Shown here: positions 44,055-51,774 of the stretch, piece after piece
How positions within the stretch are numbered: position 1 is the stretch's first letter
How the letters are laid out: the number at the start of each line of letters is the position of its first letter
NCBI GenBank assembly: GCA_000437395.1
Contig: FR898170.1
Coordinates: forward strand, 1-51,774
Direction: 5' to 3'
Source: Clostridium sp. CAG:288
GTDB lineage: Bacteria > Bacillota_I > Bacilli_A > RFN20 > CAG-288
DNA length: 51,774 nucleotides
Made by a program: the position numbers and the translations under genes
The notes under the pieces: generated by a model
The model's database searches: none
Seen by the model: only the letters and a program-made list of their open reading frames with translations
Told to the model about the DNA's origin: nothing

Positions 44055-44678
44055 TCAGTTTAAAGATTGTTCTATAACTATTATCTTTTTAGATTTACCA
44101 CCAAACATTTTAATTACAATTTGTTCAGATATAGCTTTATTCAATTTATTTATATCGTTATATTCTATTCCAAAATATTTAACTAATTCTTCTACAGTTT
44201 TTCCTTTATATAGTTTTGTAATTTTATGTAACTTTTTGTCAAATTCTGTAAAACTATCTATCTTATCAGGCAAAATTTCTAGTTTTTTCTCAAAATGATT
44301 TTGAACAATAGATGTTACAACTGACCTCTTTAATCTAAATCTTGGTGAGTTGGGCCACTTAGGTGCCGTATCAACATACATCAGTTTATCTCTAAGTTCA
44401 GATGAGATTCTAGAATATTGAGATTCAGGATTTTTATAGTTCTTCTGAATTTCTTTTATAAAATCTCTAACAATTTCCCAGTCAGACTGTAACCTATTTG
44501 TATCTTCATCATTAAATTCATGTAGTTCATAACTTTTTAGATAAAACTTTGCATAATCTTTAGCATCAACTGTTATGTATGTTAGATGCATACAAGTACC
44601 CATGCACTTATTGAGTAAAGAAATAATCTCATCATATGTGAAGAGATGGTCATTAGGCAATCCATATTTATTTTCCAT
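44055..44678 (-). CDS. MutH/Sau3AI-like protein, probably truncated
   Basis: This 207-aa protein has APKWPNSPRFRLKRS in the middle and, near the end, YKGKTVEELVKYFGI followed by KMFGGKSKKI. These resemble the start of MutH/Sau3AI-type restriction or mismatch nucleases (helix K-T-x-x-E-L, then a K-x-L-G-G segment). The reading frame ends just where the catalytic Asp/Glu-x-Lys strands would be expected, so the catalytic half appears to be missing. It lies beside the broken methyltransferase, which suggests the remains of a type II R-M system. The ribosome site is weak. The family link is by eye. Confidence 0.45.
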   Translation of the reverse strand: MENKYGLPNDHLFTYDEIISLLNKCMGTCMHLTYITVDAKDYAKFYLKSYELHEFNDEDTNRLQSDWEIVRDFIKEIQKNYKNPESQYSRISSELRDKLMYVDTAPKWPNSPRFRLKRSVVTSIVQNHFEKKLEILPDKIDSFTEFDKKLHKITKLYKGKTVEELVKYFGIEYNDINKLNKAISEQIVIKMFGGKSKKIIVIEQSLN

Positions 44679-44686
44679 AATGTCGT

Positions 44687-45143
44687 CTACTTTTCATTAT
44701 CGATGATTTTTTCAATTTCAACACCAAGAGTTTCAATAATTCCACAAACTTACATTTTCATAAACATTGTCATCAATACAATTAATGTTTCCTATACTAC
44801 TTTTTGCATATCTTCCAGCTCTTCCGGAAACATTAAGAATATCTATTTCTGATAACTTATTTGTCGTTGGTCCGTTGTTTAAACTTGTAAAAATTAAATT
44901 ACTAGCATTTGTGTTTACCCCCTCGGTAAATGCAGTAGTAACAATTAGAGTTTTTAGTTCGTCTTTATTGTAAAGGTTAACTATTTCTTTCTTTATATAT
45001 CTAGGTAAAGGAGCAACGTAAATTCCAATTCCTTTTTTAAGGAAGTTATTATTTTCCACAATTTTCTTTTTTAACAAAGCAATGCTTACAATGATAATTA
45101 CAAAAATCAGTAAAATGTAGATTAATACAAGAATACATTTCAA
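44687..45143 (-). pseudogene. C-terminal fragment of an SF2 helicase
   Basis: The middle reads GIGIYVAPLPRYIKKEIV, then LIVTTAFTEGVNTNASN and VSGRAGRYA, which are motifs IV-VI of a Ski2/Hel308-like SF2 helicase. The preceding 25 residues are out-of-frame hydrophobic sequence. After VYENVSLWNY the true frame continues elsewhere as ETLGVEIEKIIDNEK to a stop at 44687. The N-terminal ATPase motifs are absent. It belongs to the same decayed defence-type block as its neighbours. Confidence 0.75.
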
Positions 45144-45199
45144 TCACCTCAGGCATCATTATATATTTTTATAAATATAAATATCGGGCCTTTAAGCGA

Positions 45200-45235
45200 A
45201 AATAAAAACATCAGCTAAATTAATAACTGATGTTT
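45200..45235 (-). terminator. Terminator of the small HTH gene
   Basis: A 9-bp perfect stem (45206-45214 with 45227-45235) has a 12-nt loop and is followed on the minus strand by TTATTTT. It lies nine bases past the HTH stop codon. Confidence 0.85.
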
Positions 45236-45243
45236 CAATCACT

Positions 45244-45447
45244 CTAGTTAGTTAGAGTACTATGTAAAATTTGTAAATTTAGGAAATTATCAGCTTTTGG
45301 TATATATCCTGAACGCCATTTGTAGATTGTTTTTTCATTAACATCTAGTATAATTGCCATTTCATAATAAGAATACTTAGCTACCAAATCTCCTAATAAT
45401 TGAATTACAATTTTACGTGTTTATTCCTTTGATATTAAATCAAACAT
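45244..45447 (-). pseudogene. Small helix-turn-helix protein interrupted by an early stop
   Basis: From ATG 45447 (AGGAGG upstream) the frame reads MFDLISKE, then TAA at codon 9, and then stays open for 58 codons with a clear helix-turn-helix (YEMAIILDVNEKTIYKWRSG). The stop could come from CAA (Gln) by one change. Promoter, operator-like dyads, ribosome site and terminator are all intact, so the loss looks recent, unless an unusual internal start is used. The product would be a 67-aa regulator. Confidence 0.65.
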
Positions 45448-45513
45448 TGTAACAACCTCCTCTGGTCAAACCAGAACGGTCAACAATCAGAAAATTGTTA
45501 CAAAATTATTATA
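45447..45513 (-). promoter_or_regulatory. Promoter with operator-like dyads for the small HTH gene
   Basis: TATAAT (minus strand, 45508-45513) is followed by two inverted copies, TTGTTACAA (45495-45503) and TTGTAACAA (45447-45455). Between them is a perfect 15-bp dyad TCTGGT-N3-ACCAGA (45461-45475), which overlaps the ribosome site. This suggests self-control by the HTH protein. Confidence 0.6.
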
Positions 45514-45527
45514 TCACTTTTTATGCG

Positions 45528-46184
45528 TTATTGAAACCTTATTCCAAAATGTTTTAATGTATCAACTACTGCTTCATTTAATAATTGATAAGATTTCTTT
45601 TTATTTGGTTCAACATCATCTTTATGATCATGTCGTTTCTTTTTATATACTTTACGAAGATAATCCCACATTTCAGGGCCTTCAATTAAATTTAATCTTT
45701 CATGATAATTTTTCATATCTTTTCTTATAGCCCATTCATAATCTTCATTATTCGCGTTATTAGTGTTTTTTTTATTATAAAGAATATAAAAATTGTCATC
45801 GTCATCATAAGTTGTGATAATGATATCAAATCCATATCCTTTATTATTGTTTTTTGTAGTCAATGCTTGCGTACTATCTTCACAAAAACTAAATCCTTTT
45901 GGTTTGAATTTATCAAATGCGTTTCTAAATATATCTTTAAATTTTTTACAATCTTTATTCCAATTATAATTACTAGGTATCGATTGCATTACAATTTGAA
46001 AATCTAAATCAAAATAATCTTCATTACATTTTCTAATAACCATGTTTCTACTTTCGCTACCTATAGGAGAATATGAGAATGTAATTTTATAATTCTTTTT
46101 TATATATTTTTGAACACTGCCGATCCAGTTATTAAATGTTTCTCTGGGACCAATTAATTCCTTTTTATTTACGTAATCACACAC
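45528..46184 (-). CDS. Nucleotidyltransferase partner of the Abi-type HEPN protein
   Basis: The nucleotidyltransferase core is visible. GS at residues 42-43 (PIGSESRNMVI) is followed by D59-L-D61 (YFDLDFQIV), and a third acidic strand comes later (GFDIIITTYDDDD). The length of 218 aa is consistent with small defence-linked nucleotidyltransferases. A GTG at 46184, ten bases after GGAGG, is the best start; a TTG three codons upstream lies too close to that site. The start lies six bases downstream of the stop of the HEPN gene. A HEPN plus nucleotidyltransferase pair recalls HEPN-MNT toxin-antitoxin modules, in which the transferase modifies and silences the HEPN toxin. Confidence 0.72.
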   Translation of the reverse strand: MCDYVNKKELIGPRETFNNWIGSVQKYIKKNYKITFSYSPIGSESRNMVIRKCNEDYFDLDFQIVMQSIPSNYNWNKDCKKFKDIFRNAFDKFKPKGFSFCEDSTQALTTKNNNKGYGFDIIITTYDDDDNFYILYNKKNTNNANNEDYEWAIRKDMKNYHERLNLIEGPEMWDYLRKVYKKKRHDHKDDVEPNKKKSYQLLNEAVVDTLKHFGIRFQ

Positions 46185-46189
46185 AAATA

Positions 46190-46855
46190 TCAATCCTCCT
46201 TATATAATAAGAACTTATAATAAGCACTAGCTATATTATCTTTCGTCTTTTTGTTTAGCACTTTAAGATTATTTAGACATCCATCTTTATAATCAGTTGG
46301 TAACATATCAACTAATGCATCTATTCCCTTTAATGTTTCTTCCACTGTTGATTCAAAATTAAAATCAAATAATAGTGGCGAATGATGCATAACTCTATTT
46401 CTTAAAGTTATGATTGTGTCTAACTTATCGGTATCATAATTATGAGAATCATATTCTTTAACAAATGACACCAAATCACCAAAATTTAAAGCAAACATCT
46501 TGTAAAAATTAGTTATTTCATCAACAGGATTATTCTTTATTACACATTTAGGTAATCCCTTAAAATAATGATATTCAGTTTTCTTTAATTCAACATCTGG
46601 ATCAAAATCAAATCTTAATAAAATATCATTTCTAATATATTCTTCTAACGTTCCTAAATATTTGAATAATACATCTTTTATTGCTTTATCAAGGATAATA
46701 AATGAATTGACATCGCTAAACTTAACATTAGAATCAACCTCATTCAAAGTTTCAAAAATAATTCTATATTGTTGAACACCTCGAATTTTAGAGTACTTTT
46801 CAAATGTTCGTTTATTATCATTATTAAGTTTTTCAATAAACTCCTTAAATTCCAT
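46190..46855 (-). CDS. Abi-like HEPN protein (AbiF/AbiD type)
   Basis: This 221-aa helical protein carries TLRNRVMHHSPL near the end of its core, with Arg152 and His157 forming the R-x4-H HEPN RNase motif. FILDKAIKDVLFKYLGTLEEYIRNDI is the long helix pair typical of Abi_2 (AbiD/AbiF) proteins. The ATG at 46855, after GGAGG, is chosen; the 13 codons before it lack a ribosome site. Its stop lies within the ribosome site of the nucleotidyltransferase gene. A likely role is RNA cleavage during phage attack, held in check by the partner (inference from family). Confidence 0.78.
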   Translation of the reverse strand: MEFKEFIEKLNNDNKRTFEKYSKIRGVQQYRIIFETLNEVDSNVKFSDVNSFIILDKAIKDVLFKYLGTLEEYIRNDILLRFDFDPDVELKKTEYHYFKGLPKCVIKNNPVDEITNFYKMFALNFGDLVSFVKEYDSHNYDTDKLDTIITLRNRVMHHSPLLFDFNFESTVEETLKGIDALVDMLPTDYKDGCLNNLKVLNKKTKDNIASAYYKFLLYKED

Positions 46856-46973
46856 ATTATTCCTCCAATGTATCAAGTTGCACTCAAATGACAACTTTTA
46901 GCAAGTTTCCGTAAGCTATTGCATTATTCATCCATTTTAAGGCAACAATAACTTCAGTTATTAACACTTCTTA

Positions 46974-47954
46974 TTACGACTGTATATTCTTAGATGCGGG
47001 TAATAAAATAAATGGTTTCATTTTTAGAAGCTTAACTAATTCATTTAACCAAATATTAATTTTATCTCTATTATCTTTCTTAGAAATCATTTTTAAAAAG
47101 GTATTATATTTATTTTTTAGCGTTGGTCCATCCATTTCTGAAATTGTAGTTTTAATTATATCAAACGAACAAAAAGAATTATTATTATTAAGCTCATATA
47201 TCGTTTTTGTCTCAAAATCATTAATCTTAATATCTTTTCTAGAACAACGAAGTCTTATTTCAGATGATAATAATACCCAAGGCAATCCATTATTATTTAT
47301 TGGTGTTACCTCTTTTACCAATTCATCATTAACATAAATTTCTTCTTTTATTAAATTTGAACCAGTTTCTATATCTTTTATTCCAAGATTTTCGCATGAT
47401 GAATCACTTGAATATGTCGAAATAAATTTAATATTATTCATAGACATATAATAAACAATACCAAATACCTCAGATAATAATGATTCTGGAATATTATTAA
47501 TTGTAACCTTACGATTCCATAATTTTAATTGTTCAACAGAATATAAAGCCCAATAATTATATAAATTAATTGCAAAATATAATTTATAGCCATTTTTATT
47601 AGCCCAATCAACTCTACTTTCAAAATTCCCGTTTGATATGCAATATTCTTCTTTAGTTGTTGACTTAATCTCAACCATTATTTTTTCATCATTTTTTAAT
47701 ATAATGATTGCATCACATGACTTTTCTCCAACATTCGAAGTAAATTCCTCATCTATTGGAATAATTTCTTTGCATGTATTACATATATATAAATTACCAA
47801 TAAATTCATATTCACGCTCAAGGCCTTTTATTCTTCCCTCAAAATTATTAGAATCAACACCTAATCCAGTTAAAATGTTATTAAATTGTTCCGATGTTAT
47901 TTCTTCTTTAAGTGCTTTCAATGCTTTAATTAATTCTATGCTTGGTTCATTCAT
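46974..47954 (-). CDS. PD-(D/E)XK nuclease-like protein
   Basis: After a helical N-terminus and a CNTC pair near residue 58, the segment CDAIIILKNDEKIMVEIKST gives Asp81, Glu95 and Lys97, the D...E-x-K arrangement of PD-(D/E)XK nucleases. The C-terminal 200 residues are unassigned and may recognise DNA. The 326-aa length suits a restriction-like enzyme, but no methyltransferase is adjacent. AGGAG precedes the ATG. It is probably a stand-alone effector in the island. Confidence 0.7.
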   Translation of the reverse strand: MNEPSIELIKALKALKEEITSEQFNNILTGLGVDSNNFEGRIKGLEREYEFIGNLYICNTCKEIIPIDEEFTSNVGEKSCDAIIILKNDEKIMVEIKSTTKEEYCISNGNFESRVDWANKNGYKLYFAINLYNYWALYSVEQLKLWNRKVTINNIPESLLSEVFGIVYYMSMNNIKFISTYSSDSSCENLGIKDIETGSNLIKEEIYVNDELVKEVTPINNNGLPWVLLSSEIRLRCSRKDIKINDFETKTIYELNNNNSFCSFDIIKTTISEMDGPTLKNKYNTFLKMISKKDNRDKINIWLNELVKLLKMKPFILLPASKNIQS

Positions 47955-47980
47955 TATGCCACACTCCTACTTTTTATTTT

Positions 47981-48505
47981 CTATTTAAGATTTAATGTAA
48001 TTGTAACAGTATCTTCTTCGCCTAATAACTCAACTAATTCAGTTTTAGTTAAATTAATATGACCTAATTTAGTATAAGACAATGTATTAGATCCATAAAA
48101 AAATACTATTTGGTTAGATTGATATAGACATATATCTCCAGCATTAGTTGTAATACTACTATCATTGGATTTAATAGTGCTCCCTAATGAACCAACCTGT
48201 TCAAATCCACCATATTGATGGAGTTCTATTGTTAATCCATCTTTAGCAAGTTTCTTTAATTCTTTAACTGAATCATTATCCATCCAATAAACATCAACAT
48301 CGCTACTATCTAGGGTTAAAACCAATGTTTTAGATAAATATGATTCATCTTCTTTAGGTTCGTCACTAGGTGATGTATTATCAGAAGGAATTATTGTTGG
48401 TGAGATATCATTGGTTGGTGGTGTTGAAGAATTATCATTTTTGCCACAAGCTGACAACGAGAAGACTAATATTAAAGTTACTAGTAATGTTATTAGTTTT
48501 TTCAT
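47981..48505 (-). CDS. Cyclophilin-like lipoprotein
   Basis: The signal peptide ends at lipobox LSAC (Cys near residue 20) and is followed by a Ser/Pro/Asp-rich linker to about residue 60. The globular part has GGFEQVGSLGSTI, then NAGDICLYQSNQIVFFYG and LGHI, which match the cyclophilin-like fold family often found as small lipoproteins in Bacillota. AGGTGA lies ahead of the ATG. It sits between two unknown island genes and seems out of place functionally. Its substrate is not known. Confidence 0.8.
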   Translation of the reverse strand: MKKLITLLVTLILVFSLSACGKNDNSSTPPTNDISPTIIPSDNTSPSDEPKEDESYLSKTLVLTLDSSDVDVYWMDNDSVKELKKLAKDGLTIELHQYGGFEQVGSLGSTIKSNDSSITTNAGDICLYQSNQIVFFYGSNTLSYTKLGHINLTKTELVELLGEEDTVTITLNLK

Positions 48506-48513
48506 ATATTCAC

Positions 48514-49485
48514 CTAATGAGACTTTTTAAATCCTTTTTTAGTATTCGCATCAAAACCTATCTTCCAAAAACCCATATCAAGCATTTTCATTTGAGGATA
48601 AGGCAATCCTTCAACACACATTTTAGCTCTTGTCTCCTCTAATTTACTATAATTAGATTCATAAAAATCAACTAACGCTAATATTGATTTAGTATTAAAT
48701 CTTTTTATGCCTATATTTTCTCTCGATAATCCATCTTTGAAATATCTATCATATGCTGGACAGCATCCTAGAACACCCATTAATACCTTTGTTACTAGTG
48801 TTTCAGAAACATCCTGTAATATTTCTTCTTCCTTTACTTCTTTTCTAATCTTGTCATAATAATTAGAGATAAAATCAACTAGTTCGAATAAAAGATTCAT
48901 AGTATCTTTATTCTTATATTGAAAACATTCAATTCCAAATAGAATGTCATATTTGTGATTTAGAACTTCTTTTATGATAGGAATATGAATTCTATAATCC
49001 TTCTGCAATAAAAATGATGATCCTCTATACATTCCCCAACTTGCTAAATAGAAAGATAAATGTAAACTTAAATAAATATAGTCTGGATTATCATTTTTTC
49101 TTGCATCATGAAACACTTTATAATTATGCTCCCAAGAGCGAAACCTTCCGTATTCATCAACTCTTAATTCATTATAAAAATCAGTTGATGCTGTTATTAT
49201 TTTTTCTATAGTCTCAGGATTGTAAGTTTTTCTATTTAAAGCATCATTATCTATGTTTAATGAAGCCTCTTTACCGTTTAAAATTGAATTTATTTTTCGT
49301 TCTAAATCATTGGTGATTCTATTTTTGAACATATTATCAGTCCAACCATAATCTCGAAGAAATCTTCTACAAATTTCTTTTCTATTATCAATAGGAAGTC
49401 CATCAATTCTTGCAATCATAGGCCCGCCTGTGTATGGATTTATAGAAATATAGTATTCAATTTCATCAACTATAAACTTATTCAT
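48514..49485 (-). CDS. Hypothetical protein linked to a DUF3800-type gene
   Basis: This 323-aa protein is not recognised. A central segment reads LASWGMYRGSSFLLQ and a later one VLMGVLGCCPAYDRYF. The N-terminus begins with two strands (IEYYISINPYTGGP). It is soluble, with no signal. AGGAGG lies five bases before the ATG, nine bases after the stop of the DUF3800-type gene, so the two are co-transcribed. The conserved-looking Trp/Gly/Cys patches suggest an enzyme or binding pocket, but the role is unknown. Confidence 0.65.
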   Translation of the reverse strand: MNKFIVDEIEYYISINPYTGGPMIARIDGLPIDNRKEICRRFLRDYGWTDNMFKNRITNDLERKINSILNGKEASLNIDNDALNRKTYNPETIEKIITASTDFYNELRVDEYGRFRSWEHNYKVFHDARKNDNPDYIYLSLHLSFYLASWGMYRGSSFLLQKDYRIHIPIIKEVLNHKYDILFGIECFQYKNKDTMNLLFELVDFISNYYDKIRKEVKEEEILQDVSETLVTKVLMGVLGCCPAYDRYFKDGLSRENIGIKRFNTKSILALVDFYESNYSKLEETRAKMCVEGLPYPQMKMLDMGFWKIGFDANTKKGFKKSH

Positions 49486-49494
49486 AGAAACCTC

Positions 49495-50640
49495 CTATTC
49501 TTCAAGCATTTTTATAAATAAAGTGAATCTAGCTTCGATAAAAAGCGGATTAGTCTTCTTAAACATCATATGAGACACATTATCAGATACAGTCATTAAA
49601 TCTGCAAAAGTTTTTAATGTTTTAAAAGCTTCGCTGTTTTTATCTAATCCTGTAATAAAGGCAAATATAGCCATTTCGTCATTGTGACTCAAAAAATTAT
49701 ATAATCTTGCAACAAAGCCACAAATAACATCACAAATTTGTATCTCTCTACTAGTTTTTGAATCCAAGAAATGAACATCTAATTTATTTTCATAATCATC
49801 ATCAAATTCACCCATTTGTTTAGTAATTGAAGCTTCATTATCAAAATATTTTTTGTCTTTAATTTCAATCATTCTTGAAAGATAATTAGAAAACACATCA
49901 CTTGATATAACATATGGTTCATTATCTTCTAAAAAAATCAAATTTGATTTATCTCTTTTGGCTTTAATAATTTGTCTTAATAATTCTTTTGTAAAATTCT
50001 CAATATCATCTGGATCATACTTTTCATAATTATAAGTATATAAATCTAATACATCTCTAATAAAATTATTTACTTTATTCTTAGGGACATTTGGAAATTC
50101 ATATTTTACTAATAACGCATGTAATTCATCATAATCTTGATATAAAACTTCCGTCATATCACTTTGAAGTTGTTTATAATACATAAGTGCAGCAAATTGA
50201 TTTGCATCATTTTCTTCTATTAGAGAATCTAGAATATCAGTTAACGCAAAGTGCATATAATGTAAAACATCAAAATGAATTAAAATATTGTTATTAAGAA
50301 GATATTCAAAAAACTTTCTCAATCTTGATTGATTAATTGCCTCTAAGAAATTATTATGCTTAAAAGCAAAGAAATTAAACTTAGCATCAACTGGGGTTTG
50401 TCTTGCTCCAACATATTTTAATAAATCATTAAAATCTAGTGTATTTTTTATTGCAATCCCACCAAGAACAAAATATAAGTTTTCTAAGTCTGCATTATTG
50501 TCTTTATCATAGCCTATAATCCCTTTTTTTATATTATTGCTCTCATCAAAATAAAAAATGTGGTTTATATTTAATGATGGAATATTCAGCTTTTCAATAT
50601 TTTCTTTATATGAATTTATGAAATCATCTAATTTAGTCAT
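49495..50640 (-). CDS. DUF3800-like protein
   Basis: The segment HIFYFDESNN, then NLYFVLGGIAI, matches the opening of DUF3800 (D-E-S motif and the following strand), a predicted RNase H-like fold. VHFLDSKTSREIQICDVICGFVARL near residue 305 corresponds to the later acidic helix in the same family. At 381 aa it is longer than most DUF3800 proteins (about 230-300). GAGGTG lies nine bases ahead of the ATG at 50640, chosen over an upstream start. It overlaps the extended DUF2971 frame by 8 bp. Confidence 0.75.
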   Translation of the reverse strand: MTKLDDFINSYKENIEKLNIPSLNINHIFYFDESNNIKKGIIGYDKDNNADLENLYFVLGGIAIKNTLDFNDLLKYVGARQTPVDAKFNFFAFKHNNFLEAINQSRLRKFFEYLLNNNILIHFDVLHYMHFALTDILDSLIEENDANQFAALMYYKQLQSDMTEVLYQDYDELHALLVKYEFPNVPKNKVNNFIRDVLDLYTYNYEKYDPDDIENFTKELLRQIIKAKRDKSNLIFLEDNEPYVISSDVFSNYLSRMIEIKDKKYFDNEASITKQMGEFDDDYENKLDVHFLDSKTSREIQICDVICGFVARLYNFLSHNDEMAIFAFITGLDKNSEAFKTLKTFADLMTVSDNVSHMMFKKTNPLFIEARFTLFIKMLEE

Positions 50641-51592
50641 TGAAAGAATCACCTCTTTCTTTAAGGCTAAACTCTTTATCACTTTCAGTAAGTTTAATAA
50701 TTTCTATATTTTTTTCATTAGCTATTCTAAACAGCTCTTCGTATTCATTAGATTTTGTATCAACCTTACATCATACATAAATCTTTGTAATTTTAGTAGG
50801 CATTGTATATAGACTCAATTCTTCTAATTTAGAAACTCCATCATTACTTGGGGATAAGATACATCTAACCTCTACTTCATATTGCCAATCTAATGACTTA
50901 ACAATAAATGGTTTAGATATACATCTTATTAGTCCTTTATCATTAACATCAGCTTCTTCGTTTGATAGCATATATCCAAGCACTCTTCTTGTAGTATCTT
51001 CTAAATCGAATTTGCATCTTTTCTTAGAATACTTAACATCAAGAAGCTCCTTATCAGGTCTATCAAATTCAATACATATGCCTTTATGTTTGTCTCCATA
51101 ATGTAACCACATTAGAATGGAATCATATCGTTTACTAAAGCATGAAATTAAAGCGTTATTTCGCACTTCTTTTACTTTTTGAATAATTTCACTAGTAAAT
51201 TTCTCTTTCAATTCATCAAAAGAATTTTCACCATTTTTAGCAGCATATCTAACTATCCATCTAGTTAATGTTTGAGCACCAGGAATAGAGTCATAATACT
51301 TATTCTTTTTTGATAATTTCAAATTAAGATTAATACCAAATCTATCCCACTTCATAATAAGCTTTGTTAAAAAGCCAATTTTAATATTCTTATTATTTAA
51401 CAACTTCAAAAATACTTGAATTAAATAGTACTCAACTACTATAGAAATTGATTTTTCAATATCGGTATCATCAAAATCTATAACACTATCAAAAGGATCA
51501 TTATAGTTTTGTGGGTTATTAAGTGCAACAGCATTACTTTCTAATATCTTAATTGCACTTTTTAATGATATATACTTGTATATTTTTTCCAC
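50633..51592 (-). pseudogene. DUF2971 gene interrupted by an in-frame TGA
   Basis: Starting at GTG 51592 (GGAG nine bases upstream), the protein opens with KIYKYISLKSAIKIL and has ALISCFSKRYDSILMWLHYGDKHKGICIEF, the hallmark of DUF2971. It stops at a TGA (50773-50771) right after KITKIYV. The same frame then continues for 45 more codons with family-like sequence (EYEELFRIANEKNIEIIKLTE) and ends at 50633, overlapping the next gene. DUF2971 proteins usually have Gly after I-Y-(F/V), and GGA to TGA is one change. A truncated protein of 273 aa may still be made. Confidence 0.72.
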
Positions 51593-51774
51593 ACTAAATG
51601 ACTCCTTTCTTTTGCTTTGGAATTATTTTAATCATTTCTCTATAAAATTAACAAAAAAAGAAATAAAAAACGTTACACATATTATATCACAATTCCATTA
51701 TAACTTCTTCTATTTAGAAGAAAAAACTTACTATAATTGTTATTATGAGAAGGTTGGCCAGACCATCAAAACAA
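51593..51774. other. Upstream region of the DUF2971 gene, window edge
   Basis: A -10-like TATAAT on the minus strand (51681-51686) lies about 90 bp ahead of the start, in the context GTGATATAAT, also seen at the promoter near 45508. Nothing else is supportable before the window ends. Confidence 0.4.

Noticed and set aside
50633..51592. UGA read as Trp or Gly genome-wide (alternative code)
   Set aside because: TGA is used as a proper stop elsewhere (sirtuin gene at 30045-30047, Mod at 24768-24770), and tryptophan is encoded by TGG.

Overview
The window is AT-rich, uses strong AGGAGG-type ribosome binding sites, and encodes many lipoproteins with a lipobox cysteine followed by long Ser/Thr linkers. 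Short intergenic gaps carry hairpin-plus-U terminators. TGA serves as a normal stop (for example in the sirtuin and modification-subunit genes), so the Mycoplasma code does not apply. This fits a low-GC Bacillota/Mycoplasmatota-type host, possibly an uncultured gut lineage. The taxonomic placement is inferred from style only.

Layout. (1) 102-9149: a plus-strand operon for carbohydrate uptake, with a solute-binding lipoprotein, two permeases, a GxGYxYP-family lipoprotein (putative glycosidase), a lipoprotein with four tandem beta-rich repeats, and the MsmX/UgpC-type ATPase. (2) 9329-17218: a protein with a resolvase-like C-terminus, then three large minus-strand lipoproteins, one with a BIG2-type Ig-like domain. 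(3) 17536-21582: a four-gene minus-strand cluster of a WYL regulator, an ADP-ribosylglycohydrolase, a degenerate MoxR-like AAA protein and a small unknown protein. (4) 21644-29065: a zinc-ribbon protein, a MazG-like pyrophosphohydrolase, a complete type III restriction-modification pair, a serine recombinase divergent from it, and an AAA ATPase with a TOPRIM/RloB-like partner. (5) 29322-33838: a sirtuin, an SPFH protein, a roughly 470-nt highly structured RNA gene with its own promoter and terminator, and small unknown genes. (6) 34047-39348: four same-orientation copies of a roughly 90-bp repeat that punctuate small accessory modules (XRE-ImmA + PIN; RNase III-like; DUF4238 plus a small structured RNA). 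(7) 39353-51592: a dense minus-strand run of HEPN, nucleotidyltransferase, PD-(D/E)XK, DUF3800 and DUF2971-type genes mixed with clearly broken genes.

Taken together, roughly 17.5-51.6 kb reads as a defence/accessory island next to a stable sugar-uptake locus. Intact candidate systems are the type III R-M, the ATPase + TOPRIM-like pair, XRE-ImmA + PIN, the Abi-type HEPN + nucleotidyltransferase pair, and the WYL/ADP-ribosylglycohydrolase cluster. Decayed pieces (methyltransferase, helicase, HTH, DUF2971 with an in-frame TGA) show turnover.

The most unusual signals are the large structured RNA at 31264-31734, the four-copy repeat with its cassette-like arrangement, and the short RNA in front of the DUF4238 gene. 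All functional statements come from reading motifs by eye. No database search or folding program was run.
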